59,363 nt of DNA from JAEUMG01 sp046349315. GTDB taxonomy: Bacteria; Pseudomonadota; Alphaproteobacteria; Rhizobiales; Aestuariivirgaceae. A program made the position numbers and the translations under genes. The stretch is taken from assembly GCA_046349315.1 (NCBI GenBank), contig JAXMCQ010000030.1:1-59363 (forward strand), given 5' to 3'. The notes under the pieces were generated by a model. It saw nothing but the letters and a program-made list of their open reading frames with translations. It was not told where the DNA came from and searched no databases. Below are positions 52,504-59,363 of this stretch, piece after piece; positions within the stretch are counted from its first letter, which is position 1, and each line of letters begins with the position of its first letter.

Positions 52504-52968
52504 ATGGGCCGTAGTGGATCAGTCTTTCTCGCCATGAGTCTCGCGGCCACAATCTGCATCGCGCAGCCGGCGCTCGCGACCGATGACGCGCCAGGCGAAG
52601 ACGCGGGCACGGACATCCCATTGCGTTTGGCGCTCGGCGGCAATGATTACGAGACCTATTGCGCGTCGTGCCATGGTGTCGGCGGTCGCGGAGACGGGCC
52701 GGTCGCCGAATTCCTGGCGATCATACCGGCCGATTTGACGCAGCTATCACGCAAGAATGGCGGCAAGTTCCCCGCAGAACGGGTGGCCCAGATCATCGAC
52801 GGGCGCCAGGATGTCAAGATTCACGGGCCGCGCGATATGCCCGTCTGGGGTGACTGGTTTGACGTCGAAGCAGAGTCGCCGGGCTTGCGCGCAAGTGAAC
52901 GCGAGATCGTGGTGCAGGAGCGCATCAAAGCGCTTCTCGTCTACCTCGAGACCATCCAGGTCAAATAA
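52504..52968 (+). CDS. Periplasmic c-type cytochrome
   Basis: A 154-residue protein with a Sec signal peptide (VFLAMSLAATICIAQPALA, cleavage near residue 26), a single haem site CASCH near residue 53 and a candidate axial Met in RDMPVWG. GGGAGG precedes the start. It is a class I monohaem electron carrier. An FNR/FixK-type box upstream suggests induction at low oxygen. It lies between DUF1638 and the corrinoid protein but on the opposite strand from both, so a direct role in corrinoid chemistry is not implied. Confidence 0.88.
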   Translation: MGRSGSVFLAMSLAATICIAQPALATDDAPGEDAGTDIPLRLALGGNDYETYCASCHGVGGRGDGPVAEFLAIIPADLTQLSRKNGGKFPAERVAQIIDGRQDVKIHGPRDMPVWGDWFDVEAESPGLRASEREIVVQERIKALLVYLETIQVK

Positions 52969-52983
52969 ACTGCCGACGATCCG

Positions 52984-53685
52984 TCAGCCCGCGGCGAGGA
53001 CGTTGTGCTTCCTCGCCATGAAGCTCTTGGCCGTCTCGACGGCCACCGCCGCATCGCGGCAATAGGCATCGGCACCGACCGCCTTGGCGAATTCCTCGTT
53101 CAAGGGCGCGCCGCCGACCAGCACGACATAGTCGTCGCGAATGCCCTTTTCCTTCATCGTGTCGATCACGACCTTCATGTAGGGCATCGTCGTGGTGAGG
53201 AGCGCCGACATGCCGATGATGTCCGGCTGGTGCTCGTCGAGCGCTGCCAGATATTTCTCGACCGGGTTGTTGATGCCGATATTGATGACTTCGAAGCCCG
53301 CACCTTCCATCATCATGGCGACCAGGTTCTTGCCGATATCGTGAATGTCGCCCTTCACGGTGCCAATCACCATCTTGCCGAGGCGCGGTGCCCCGGTGGC
53401 AATCAGCAAAGGCCTGAGGATGGCCATGCCCGCCTTCATGGAATTTGCGGCGAGCAGCACTTCGGGAACGAACAGGATGCCATCGCGGAAATCGATGCCG
53501 ACAATGCGCATGCCCTCGACCAGACCTTCGGTCAGGGTCTTGTAGGGCGCCCAGCCGCGCTCGAGCAGGATGTTGACGCCCTCTTCGACCTCTTCCTTGA
53601 GACCGTCGTAAAGGTCGTCATGAATCTGCTGCACCAGATCCTCGTCGTTAAGGGATCTGAGGTCGAGTTCGCCTTCATCACTCAT
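52984..53685 (-). CDS. Corrinoid (B12-binding) methyl-carrier protein, MtgC/MtbC-like
   Basis: A 233-residue protein: an N-terminal four-helix cap (DLVQQIHDDLYDGLKEEVEEG, LVEGMRIVGIDFRDG, FVPEVLLAANSMK) and a Rossmann B12 domain with GDIHDIGKN (His ~116 binds cobalt), SALLTTTMPYMK and GGAPLN. The first residues are strongly acidic (MSDEGELDLRSLNDEDL). It carries the methyl group from the MttB enzymes to MeTr and is reactivated by the RACo-like protein. ATG 53685 with CGGAGA upstream is preferred to 53724. Confidence 0.93.
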   Translation of the reverse strand: MSDEGELDLRSLNDEDLVQQIHDDLYDGLKEEVEEGVNILLERGWAPYKTLTEGLVEGMRIVGIDFRDGILFVPEVLLAANSMKAGMAILRPLLIATGAPRLGKMVIGTVKGDIHDIGKNLVAMMMEGAGFEVINIGINNPVEKYLAALDEHQPDIIGMSALLTTTMPYMKVVIDTMKEKGIRDDYVVLVGGAPLNEEFAKAVGADAYCRDAAVAVETAKSFMARKHNVLAAG

Positions 53686-53839
53686 CGGTCGTCTCCGAAC
53701 GGAACATGGGCCCAGAATAGACAAGGCCCTCGTATTTGTTGCGCTTCTGGCGACGCCCCCATGCCGGAAAGCGACCGTTGTGGCAAGGCGGCCAAGCAGC
53801 TATGGCCTTGCAATTGAAGCAACCCTGCCCGGACATCCC

Positions 53840-55102
53840 ATGACCGCTGCTTTTCCGATCTCGGCCGTTCGCGCCGCATTCCCTGCCCTGGCCCTCAAGG
53901 ATGGCGGCCACCCCCGCATCTATTTCGACAATCCGGCCGGAACCCAGGTGCCGCAGAAGGTGATCGACCGCACGCTCGAGGCGCTCATCGCCAAGAACGC
54001 CAATCTCGGCGGCTATTTCTCGACCACGGTCGCCGCCGGGCAATTGGTCGACGAGGCGCACCAGGCCTGCGCCGATTACTACAATGCGGCGAGTGCCGAT
54101 GAGATCGTCTTTGGCCAGAACATGACGACGCTCACCTTCCACATGTCGCGCTGCCTCGGCCGCAAGTTCAAGCGCGGCGACGAAATCGTGCTGTCGCGCA
54201 TGGATCACGACGCCAATGTCGCGCCGTGGCTGCTGCTGGCGGATGACCTCGGCCTGACGGTCAGGTGGATGGATTTCGATCCCGAAACTTACGAATTCGC
54301 CGATGATGCGCTAGCCCGTGTCTTGAACGACCGCACCAGGCTGGTGGCTCTTGGCTTTGCCTCGAACTGCACCGGCACGATCAATGACGTGAAGCGGTTT
54401 GCCTCACAGGCGAAGTCGGCCGGCGCGCTCGTCTATGTCGATGCGGTCCAATATGCACCCCATTGCGCGATCGACGTGCAATCGCTCGATTGCGATATCC
54501 TTGTCTCCTCCGCCTATAAATGGTTCGGCCCGCATCAGGGTATCCTGTGGGGGCGCAAGTCGCTGCTCGACGAAACCTTCGGCTACAAGGTCAGGCCGGC
54601 CGGCAACGAGCCGCCGCATAAATTCGAAACCGGCACTCTTTCGCATGAAGGCATGGCGGGTACGCTCGGCGCCGTCGAATATCTTGCGGGCTTCGATGAT
54701 GGCGGCGAGGCGCACACGCATATGCGGCCAAAGGCAGCAGCGATCCATCGCGCTTTCGATCGGCTCGTCGCTTGGGAACACGCGCTCACACGACGTCTCA
54801 TCAATGGCCTCTCGACCTTCCGCGGCCTGACGATCCGCGGCGTCACCAGCGACAATGCCATGCATCGCCGTGTGCCGACGGTTTCCTTCACGATGGAAGG
54901 CCGGCATCCGCAAGCCATCGCCAAGGCGCTCGCCGCCGACAATATCTTCGTGTGGTCAGGGCACAATTATGCGGTCGAGCCAGTGCAGCGCATGGGGCTC
55001 ATGGAATCGGGTGGCGTCCTGCGCGTCGGCTTGGCGCATTACAACACGCCTGAAGAAGTCGACGCCCTCCTCGACAGCATGACGCGCATCGCACGCTCGT
55101 AA
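53840..55102 (+). CDS. Cysteine-desulfurase-like PLP enzyme without the catalytic Cys
   Basis: A 420-residue class V aminotransferase-fold protein of the cysteine desulfurase-like branch: YFDNPAGTQVPQKVID, a Ser/Thr-rich PLP phosphate site (GQNMTTLTFHMS), VDAVQYAPHCAID and the PLP lysine in SSAYKWFGPHQG (~227). In SufS/CsdA the active Cys lies in RxGHHCAQ; the same place here reads WSGHNYAVEPVQ, with Tyr for Cys. Sulfur transfer by the known mechanism is therefore unlikely. It may be a lyase, epimerase or transaminase. It overlaps the convergent kinase gene by 64 bases. Confidence 0.85.
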   Translation: MTAAFPISAVRAAFPALALKDGGHPRIYFDNPAGTQVPQKVIDRTLEALIAKNANLGGYFSTTVAAGQLVDEAHQACADYYNAASADEIVFGQNMTTLTFHMSRCLGRKFKRGDEIVLSRMDHDANVAPWLLLADDLGLTVRWMDFDPETYEFADDALARVLNDRTRLVALGFASNCTGTINDVKRFASQAKSAGALVYVDAVQYAPHCAIDVQSLDCDILVSSAYKWFGPHQGILWGRKSLLDETFGYKVRPAGNEPPHKFETGTLSHEGMAGTLGAVEYLAGFDDGGEAHTHMRPKAAAIHRAFDRLVAWEHALTRRLINGLSTFRGLTIRGVTSDNAMHRRVPTVSFTMEGRHPQAIAKALAADNIFVWSGHNYAVEPVQRMGLMESGGVLRVGLAHYNTPEEVDALLDSMTRIARS

Positions 55103-56577
55103 GTCTCGCCGGGCGCACCCGACGCGTCGATACGCTGCCAGCCGATGGCGCCGAGATCATAGCCGAGCTGCTTTTCAACGACCTCCGCCGTTGCATCCGA
55201 TGCATCGCCCTTTCGGCGGGAAACGCGAGTCTTCATCTTCTCCGGATCAGCCTCGAGCCACAGGCCGAGGAAGGCGACGCCATGTTTCGCTGCTTGCTTT
55301 TGCGCTGCGTCGCGCTCCCCCGGCTTCGCAAACACAGCGTCGATGACCACGGACCAGCCCGCGCCGAGCGCTTCGCCCGCCCGCTTCAGCATCACGTCAT
55401 AGACTTCGGATGATATCTCCGGCCCGTAGGCCTCTTTCGGCAAAGCTTCTTTGCTTGAGATTCCGTGCAGCCGCTTCCTTTCGATATCGCTGCGGATGTG
55501 GAAGGCGCCCGGCTCAGGTGCCAGGCCGGCACAGAGAGCACGCGCAAGCACGGTCTTGCCAGTGCCTGAAAGGCCGCCGACTGCGATCAATTGCGGTGGC
55601 GCCGGCGACAGGTGGCCAATAGCGCGGCGAAAGTAGTCTATAGCCTCTTCGCGTGCTGCGTCGGCGGCTTTGCCGCTCAGTTCCTTCGATCGATCTGCCG
55701 CCACCAGGGCGCGGACGCCCGCCCGTGTCGCGAGGAAGAGCGGCAAGGTTGCGGCCGCGCCAAGCGTCTCCTCCTTCCTGCGCAAGTCGAAATAGCGATT
55801 GAGGATGAGATTAGCGCCGCGCAGTTGGTCGCGCCGCGAAAGATCCATCAGCAAGAACGCCAGGTCATACAGCACATCTATCGTGGCGATGCGCTCGCTG
55901 AACTCAATGGCATCGAAGAGCACGGGCTTTCCGTCGATGACGACGATGTTGCCGCAATGCAGGTCCCCGTGGCAGTGGCGCACGAGACCGGCCTTGCCGC
56001 GGGCCACCAGTACCGGCTTGAGATGCCGGAAGCGATCGACGTAGAGGCTGGCGAATCTATCGAAATCCTTCGCAGGAAAAATCTCGCCCTGTGTCCCGAA
56101 AGCCTGAAGCAATTGTTCTTCGAGCGCCGCCATGATCGAGACGGGATCCCAATCGCTTACGCGCGCACGCCGATGCGCGCCGGCGACGACCTCGGCCAGA
56201 TCAAGCGCCAATTCGTCGTCAAGGACGCCATCCTCCACGACATCGCTCAACAGCGAGCGATCGGGAAAGCGCTGCATTTCCAGGAGCCAATCGACGATCT
56301 CGCCGTCGCCGCCGATGCGGAGTTCGCCGCCGGCATTGCGTGTGATCGGATGGACTCCCCGATAAAGTTGCGGAGCTTCCTTGCGGTTGATCTCGAACTC
56401 GCGATCGAGATTCGCCTTGCGCAAGGCGGCGGTCGAATAATCGAGATAGGGAAGCTTGATCGCCTTTTTCAGCTTGTAGGCCTTGTCATCCTTCAGAAAA
56501 ATGATGGCCGCCGCCGTCTCGACGCGCTTCGCATCGCGGCCGAGAAATTCGATCACCTGTTCCTGATCTCCATCCAT
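55039..56577 (-). CDS. Two-domain APH-fold kinase/AAA P-loop protein
   Basis: A 512-residue protein with an N-terminal aminoglycoside-phosphotransferase fold (CHGDLHCGNIVVIDGKP ~203, FDAIEFSE) and a C-terminal P-loop kinase domain (GLSGTGKTVLARALC ~336, IRSDIERKRLHG). Such fusions are found across Proteobacteria, often near stress or low-oxygen genes; substrates are unknown. A perfect FNR/FixK box is centred about 40 bases before the ATG, close enough that the transcript could start at or next to the ATG (leaderless). Confidence 0.87.
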   Translation of the reverse strand: MDGDQEQVIEFLGRDAKRVETAAAIIFLKDDKAYKLKKAIKLPYLDYSTAALRKANLDREFEINRKEAPQLYRGVHPITRNAGGELRIGGDGEIVDWLLEMQRFPDRSLLSDVVEDGVLDDELALDLAEVVAGAHRRARVSDWDPVSIMAALEEQLLQAFGTQGEIFPAKDFDRFASLYVDRFRHLKPVLVARGKAGLVRHCHGDLHCGNIVVIDGKPVLFDAIEFSERIATIDVLYDLAFLLMDLSRRDQLRGANLILNRYFDLRRKEETLGAAATLPLFLATRAGVRALVAADRSKELSGKAADAAREEAIDYFRRAIGHLSPAPPQLIAVGGLSGTGKTVLARALCAGLAPEPGAFHIRSDIERKRLHGISSKEALPKEAYGPEISSEVYDVMLKRAGEALGAGWSVVIDAVFAKPGERDAAQKQAAKHGVAFLGLWLEADPEKMKTRVSRRKGDASDATAEVVEKQLGYDLGAIGWQRIDASGAPGETYERAMRVMLSRRASTSSGVL

Positions 56578-56894
56578 GGTCGCAGCTTAGACCGGCGGGC
56601 ATCGCCCTGCTTGATCAAAATCAAAGTATCGTCCTTACCCGAAATGGAACTTCCTCCCTCCGCCGCGCGAAGCGCGGGGAGGGTGGCGCGCCAGCGCCGG
56701 GTGGGGTGTCTCAACAAAATCGGCGCGTGACAAAATTCGTTGCACCACCCCACCCGCCTCCCCCGGCTCAAGTCCGGGGTCGGCACCCTCCCCACCTTCG
56801 GTGGCGGAGGGAATATCTTGGCGCGACGTGCTCCTGCCAATATTCTGACGGGATCGTGCTAATTCCCGCGCGGATATCTCAGGAAGGATGAGCC
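56578..56894. repeat. Intergenic region with a long imperfect palindrome
   Basis: This 317-base gap carries no gene. From about 56653 to 56811 it forms a long imperfect inverted repeat, with outer arms CCCTCCGCC (56656-56664) and GGCGGAGGG (56803-56811), inner GGGTGGGGTG facing CACCACCCCACCC, and a CCCCGGCTCAAGTCCGGGG hairpin. It resembles the alphaproteobacterial small palindromic elements. An FNR box lies at its left edge (56611-56624). Confidence 0.7.
56611..56624. promoter_or_regulatory. Perfect FNR/FixK box
   Basis: TTGATCAAAATCAA is an exact TTGAT-N4-ATCAA site. It lies about 40 bases upstream of the APH/AAA kinase start on the minus strand. The gene at 56895 on the plus strand is 270 bases away and a less likely target. 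Confidence 0.7.
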
Positions 56895-57677
56895 GTGACC
56901 CAGTCGGACTTGGTTTTGGAACAGCAGCAAGCGATCCGCGAAGAATACCGGATACAAGCCCCATCCTGGGGGAGCTACGACATTGATGACGACCTGCGCT
57001 GGGTCGTTGAGCAGATTCCGCTATTGCCGTCGCATCGCGTGCTCGATGTCGCGGCCGGCACGGGGCTTTTCGGTCGTGCCGTCGCACACGCGGTATCGAG
57101 CGTCACTGCGGTCGATATTACGCCGGAGATGATCGAACAGGGCCGCAAGCGAACGAAAGAAGACGGGATCCGGAATATCGAGTGGCAGTTCGGATCGGCA
57201 GAAGCCCTCCCCTTCCCAGACGAAAGCTTCGACGTTGTGATGAGCCGCTACGCAATCCATCACTTCGCCGACCCGCAGGCCGTCCTCGACGAGATGAACC
57301 GTGTATGCAAACCCGGCGGCCTCGTGGTGAATGTCGACATGGTCGCCAACGAGAATCCGACTGTCGGAACCTATCAGAACGCGGTCGAGCGCATGATCGA
57401 CACCACGCACACCGCCATGCTGTCGCCGAGCCGATTGGTTCAAATGACGACGGAAGCCGGGCTCACCATGCGCACCTATCTATCGCGCGAGGTCCCGGTG
57501 AAATTCGACGAATGGCAACCGCATGTCCCGCAAGACAGCGAAGCCTACCTTGCCCCGCGTCGCGCTCTCGAAGCCGAGCTTTCCGGCGGCAGAACGACGG
57601 GCATGCAGCCGTTCATCGAAGGCGGCGAACTCCATTTCATTCACGTCTGGGGTGTGATGATCGCGAAGAAGGACTGA
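56895..57677 (+). CDS. Class I SAM-dependent methyltransferase (UbiE/Methyltransf_11 type)
   Basis: A 260-residue methyltransferase: SAM motif I VLDVAAGTGLFGRAVA near 52, motif II DITPEMIEQGRKR, motif III ALPFPDESFDVVMSR and MNRVCKPGGLVVNVD. GTG is the start, with AGGAAGGA about eight bases ahead. The substrate is unknown; the UbiE-like form suggests a small aromatic or lipid-like acceptor. No operon partner is present. Confidence 0.87.
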   Translation: MTQSDLVLEQQQAIREEYRIQAPSWGSYDIDDDLRWVVEQIPLLPSHRVLDVAAGTGLFGRAVAHAVSSVTAVDITPEMIEQGRKRTKEDGIRNIEWQFGSAEALPFPDESFDVVMSRYAIHHFADPQAVLDEMNRVCKPGGLVVNVDMVANENPTVGTYQNAVERMIDTTHTAMLSPSRLVQMTTEAGLTMRTYLSREVPVKFDEWQPHVPQDSEAYLAPRRALEAELSGGRTTGMQPFIEGGELHFIHVWGVMIAKKD

Positions 57678-57748
57678 CGCCGGCTGCTACCGTAAACGTA
57701 CCTCATGGTGAGACAACCGAGACAGCATGGGCCAAGGTAGTGAATTTC

Positions 57749-57832
57749 GTCATGCCAGCGAAAGCTGGCATCCCCTGAGCCAGTGCCGTTGTTGAAATGA
57801 TTCAGGGGACCCCAGCTTTCGCGGGGGTGACG
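57749..57832. repeat. Palindromic repeat pair after the methyltransferase gene
   Basis: GTCATGCCAGCGAAAGCTGG with CATCCCCTGA at 57749-57777 faces TCAGGGGACCCCAGCTTTCG and CGGGGGTGACGG at 57802-57832, so a long hairpin can form. It is a diverged form of the type A element seen at 5051, 35399 and 35466, and could also act as a bidirectional terminator between the two convergent genes. Confidence 0.7.
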
Positions 57833-57878
57833 GAAGGAGGGCGTGCAGAGACCGGCCTCAAGTGACCCTGCTTTAGCG

Positions 57879-59021
57879 TCACGACCCCGGCACGATCTTC
57901 AGAATCTTCCCGTTATCGTCATCGGTCGCCACATAGATCGCACCATCCGGTCCTTCGACGACATCGCGGATGCGTTCACCACGGTCTTGCAGCAGACGCT
58001 CCTCATGAATGACTTTTCGGCCTTCCATCTCAAGGCGCACCAGGGCTTCCGAGCCCAGGCCGCCGACGAAGATGTTGCGCTCCCATTCCGGCGCGAGTTT
58101 GCCCGAATAGAACATCATGCCCGACGGCGCGATGACCGGCGTCCATTGATAGAGCGGATCTTGCATGCCTTCCGCCTTCGCCTCGCCCGAGCCGACGGGC
58201 GATCCGTCATAATTCACGCCATAGCTGATGATTGGCCAGCCGTAGTTCTTGCCTGCTTCCGCAACATTCAGTTCATCGCCACCCATCGGGCCGTGTTCGA
58301 TCTCCCATAATTCGCCGGTCATCGGATTGAGCGCCGCGGCCTGCACATTGCGATGACCGTAGGACCAGATTTCCGGGCGCGCGCCGTCCTTGCCGATGAA
58401 GGGATTGTCATTGGGGACTGAGCCGTCCTCGTTCAGGCGCACGATCTTGCCGAGATGCGAGTTCAAATCCTGGGCTTGCCCGCGGAACTTCGCGCTGGAG
58501 CGCTCGCCCATGGTGATGAACAGGTGCCCCTTGCCGTCGAAGACAAGGCGCGAGCCGAAATGTGCGGTGCTCGACACTTTCGGCCGCTGCGAGAAGATCA
58601 CCGCAACATCGGTGATTGCGGTCTCGTCCTGGTTGAGTTTGCCGCGGGCGACGGCCGTTGAATTTCCACCTTCGCCGGCTTCCGAGTAGCTCCAGTAGAC
58701 AAGCCGGTTCTCGGCAAACCGGGGATGCAGTGCGACGTCGAGCAATCCGCCCTGCCCGCGGGCATCAACTTCGGGCAGCCCTTGCACCGCAGCCCCGATT
58801 GTCCCATCGCGGCTGACGATCCGCATCTTGCCGATGCGTTCGGTCACCAGCATGCGGCCGTCGGGGAGGAAGGCGATCGCCCAAGGATGGTCAAGCCCGG
58901 ATGCGACTTCCGTGATCGTGATCGGCGTCTTCTCGGTTTCGACCCGGTCTTGCGACCAGGCGAGACCGGTACCGGTCAGGATCGAGAGAAATAGGGCTAT
59001 CAGGGTCTGGATGATTTTCAC
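57879..59021 (-). CDS. PQQ-dependent soluble aldose sugar dehydrogenase
   Basis: A 380-residue secreted protein: signal peptide (LIALFLSILTGTGLAWSQ, residues ~6-23) and a six-bladed propeller of the glucose/sorbosone dehydrogenase family, with HPWAIAFLPDGRMLVTERIG, WSYGHRNVQAAALNP and EHGPMGGDELNVAEAGKNYG for calcium, PQQ and the catalytic His. It oxidises sugars to lactones in the periplasm. No PQQ synthesis gene is in the window. Confidence 0.9.
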   Translation of the reverse strand: MKIIQTLIALFLSILTGTGLAWSQDRVETEKTPITITEVASGLDHPWAIAFLPDGRMLVTERIGKMRIVSRDGTIGAAVQGLPEVDARGQGGLLDVALHPRFAENRLVYWSYSEAGEGGNSTAVARGKLNQDETAITDVAVIFSQRPKVSSTAHFGSRLVFDGKGHLFITMGERSSAKFRGQAQDLNSHLGKIVRLNEDGSVPNDNPFIGKDGARPEIWSYGHRNVQAAALNPMTGELWEIEHGPMGGDELNVAEAGKNYGWPIISYGVNYDGSPVGSGEAKAEGMQDPLYQWTPVIAPSGMMFYSGKLAPEWERNIFVGGLGSEALVRLEMEGRKVIHEERLLQDRGERIRDVVEGPDGAIYVATDDDNGKILKIVPGS

Positions 59022-59094
59022 TGGTCTCCGCCTCCTACAGCAAGGATTAAAACGCTAAATGTAGGCCTAAATATGGCGAAGAAAGATTTTATGA

Positions 59095-59363
59095 TCACGA
59101 ATTCGCGATCAAGAACGCATCCGCGAACCGTTGCCGGGCCAGAAAGGCGAGCAAGTCGTGTCTAAAAAGGACGTCCACAGGGGGTGGAATCCAGACCGGC
59201 TTTGGCGCCGCCGCATAATCGGGCCAGGGCGAAGACTGGAACCAGCGGCAAAAGATTTCGCTGAATTTTGGATCGCCGGCATAGCCCTGCTCCCACGGCT
59301 TGGGACGCAGCACGAAATGCCGGATGACCGGCCTGATCTCTTTCTCGAGATTGAGCAGCAGGA
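59095..59363 (-). CDS. C-terminal part of an unknown protein (5' end outside window)
   Basis: The minus-strand frame is open to the right edge of the window and stops at 59095-59097, giving at least 89 residues. The visible part is rich in Pro, Trp and Phe (HFVLRPKPWEQGYAGDP, WIPPPVDVLFRHDLL). No motif is recognised. The GTG at 59313 is probably internal. Confidence 0.6.
   Translation of the reverse strand, partial: LLLNLEKEIRPVIRHFVLRPKPWEQGYAGDPKFSEIFCRWFQSSPWPDYAAAPKPVWIPPPVDVLFRHDLLAFLARQRFADAFLIANS

Overview
The window is about 59 kb of GC-rich, densely packed DNA. It most likely comes from an alphaproteobacterium of the Hyphomicrobiales (Rhizobiales) type. The grounds are a glnT-glxBCD block of the kind known from Sinorhizobium, a phnW-phnA-phnY phosphonate pathway with a LysR regulator, FixK/FNR-type boxes, and short palindromic intergenic repeats (GTCCCGGCTTTCGCCGGGAT type) of the kind common in that order. 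No rRNA, tRNA, CRISPR array, phage gene, integrase or transposase was recognised, so the species cannot be named.

Layout. (1) 1-5.1 kb: a DUF1989-GcvT fusion (cut by the window start), an APH-fold kinase and a sugar-phosphate isomerase broken by a one-base deletion, followed by a badly decayed DUF2332 gene. (2) 5.1-18.9 kb: an acyl-CoA-dehydrogenase-like flavoprotein, small unknown genes, and a minus-strand operon encoding a FAD oxidoreductase, a type III glutamine synthetase (glnT), the three glutamate-synthase-like subunits GlxB/C/D, a small unknown protein and a GFA protein. A divergent GntR regulator is followed by an EamA permease, a PhyH dioxygenase and a J-domain protein. (3) 18.9-29 kb: aminoethylphosphonate use, with a LysR regulator, phnW-phnA-phnY, a metallophosphodiesterase and a convergent four-gene ABC importer. 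(4) 29-39.8 kb: a sulfatase-fold phosphoethanolamine-transferase-like protein with PssA, an unknown 558-aa protein with a DUF3726 partner, a repeat-filled region with a frameshifted gene, then an Ldh_2 oxidoreductase, a SABATH-type methyltransferase, a CaiB CoA-transferase and a PH-like membrane protein. (5) 39.9-53.7 kb: a corrinoid-dependent methyl-transfer island. (6) 53.8-59.4 kb: a cysteine-desulfurase-like PLP protein without the usual Cys, an APH/AAA kinase with a perfect FNR box, a methyltransferase, a PQQ sugar dehydrogenase and a partial gene.

The corrinoid island is the most interesting part. It holds two MttB-superfamily methyltransferases without a pyrrolysine codon, a B12-binding corrinoid protein, a methyltetrahydrofolate:corrinoid methyltransferase, a RACo-like 2Fe-2S/ASKHA reactivator, a homocysteine-methyltransferase-like protein, a DUF1638 protein, a 'virulence factor' family protein, and a protein that looks like a CblC/MMACHC-type B12 domain joined to a ferredoxin domain. 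The expected flow, inferred from the families, is: methylated substrate to MttB to the corrinoid protein, then to tetrahydrofolate through MeTr (or to a thiol through the homocysteine methyltransferase), with RACo and perhaps the CblC-ferredoxin protein rescuing oxidised cobalt. One MttB gene lies in a LysR-mttB-psuK-psuG operon with overlapping genes, which ties it to pseudouridine breakdown. Four enzymes of the island carry Arg-rich tails while the corrinoid protein has an acidic N-terminus, suggesting electrostatic docking.

Two regulatory signals link distant parts: a four-box, helically phased ACCAAT array occurs both at the GntR regulator and in front of a divergent pair 8 kb away, and two FNR/FixK-type boxes precede a cytochrome c gene and the APH/AAA kinase gene.
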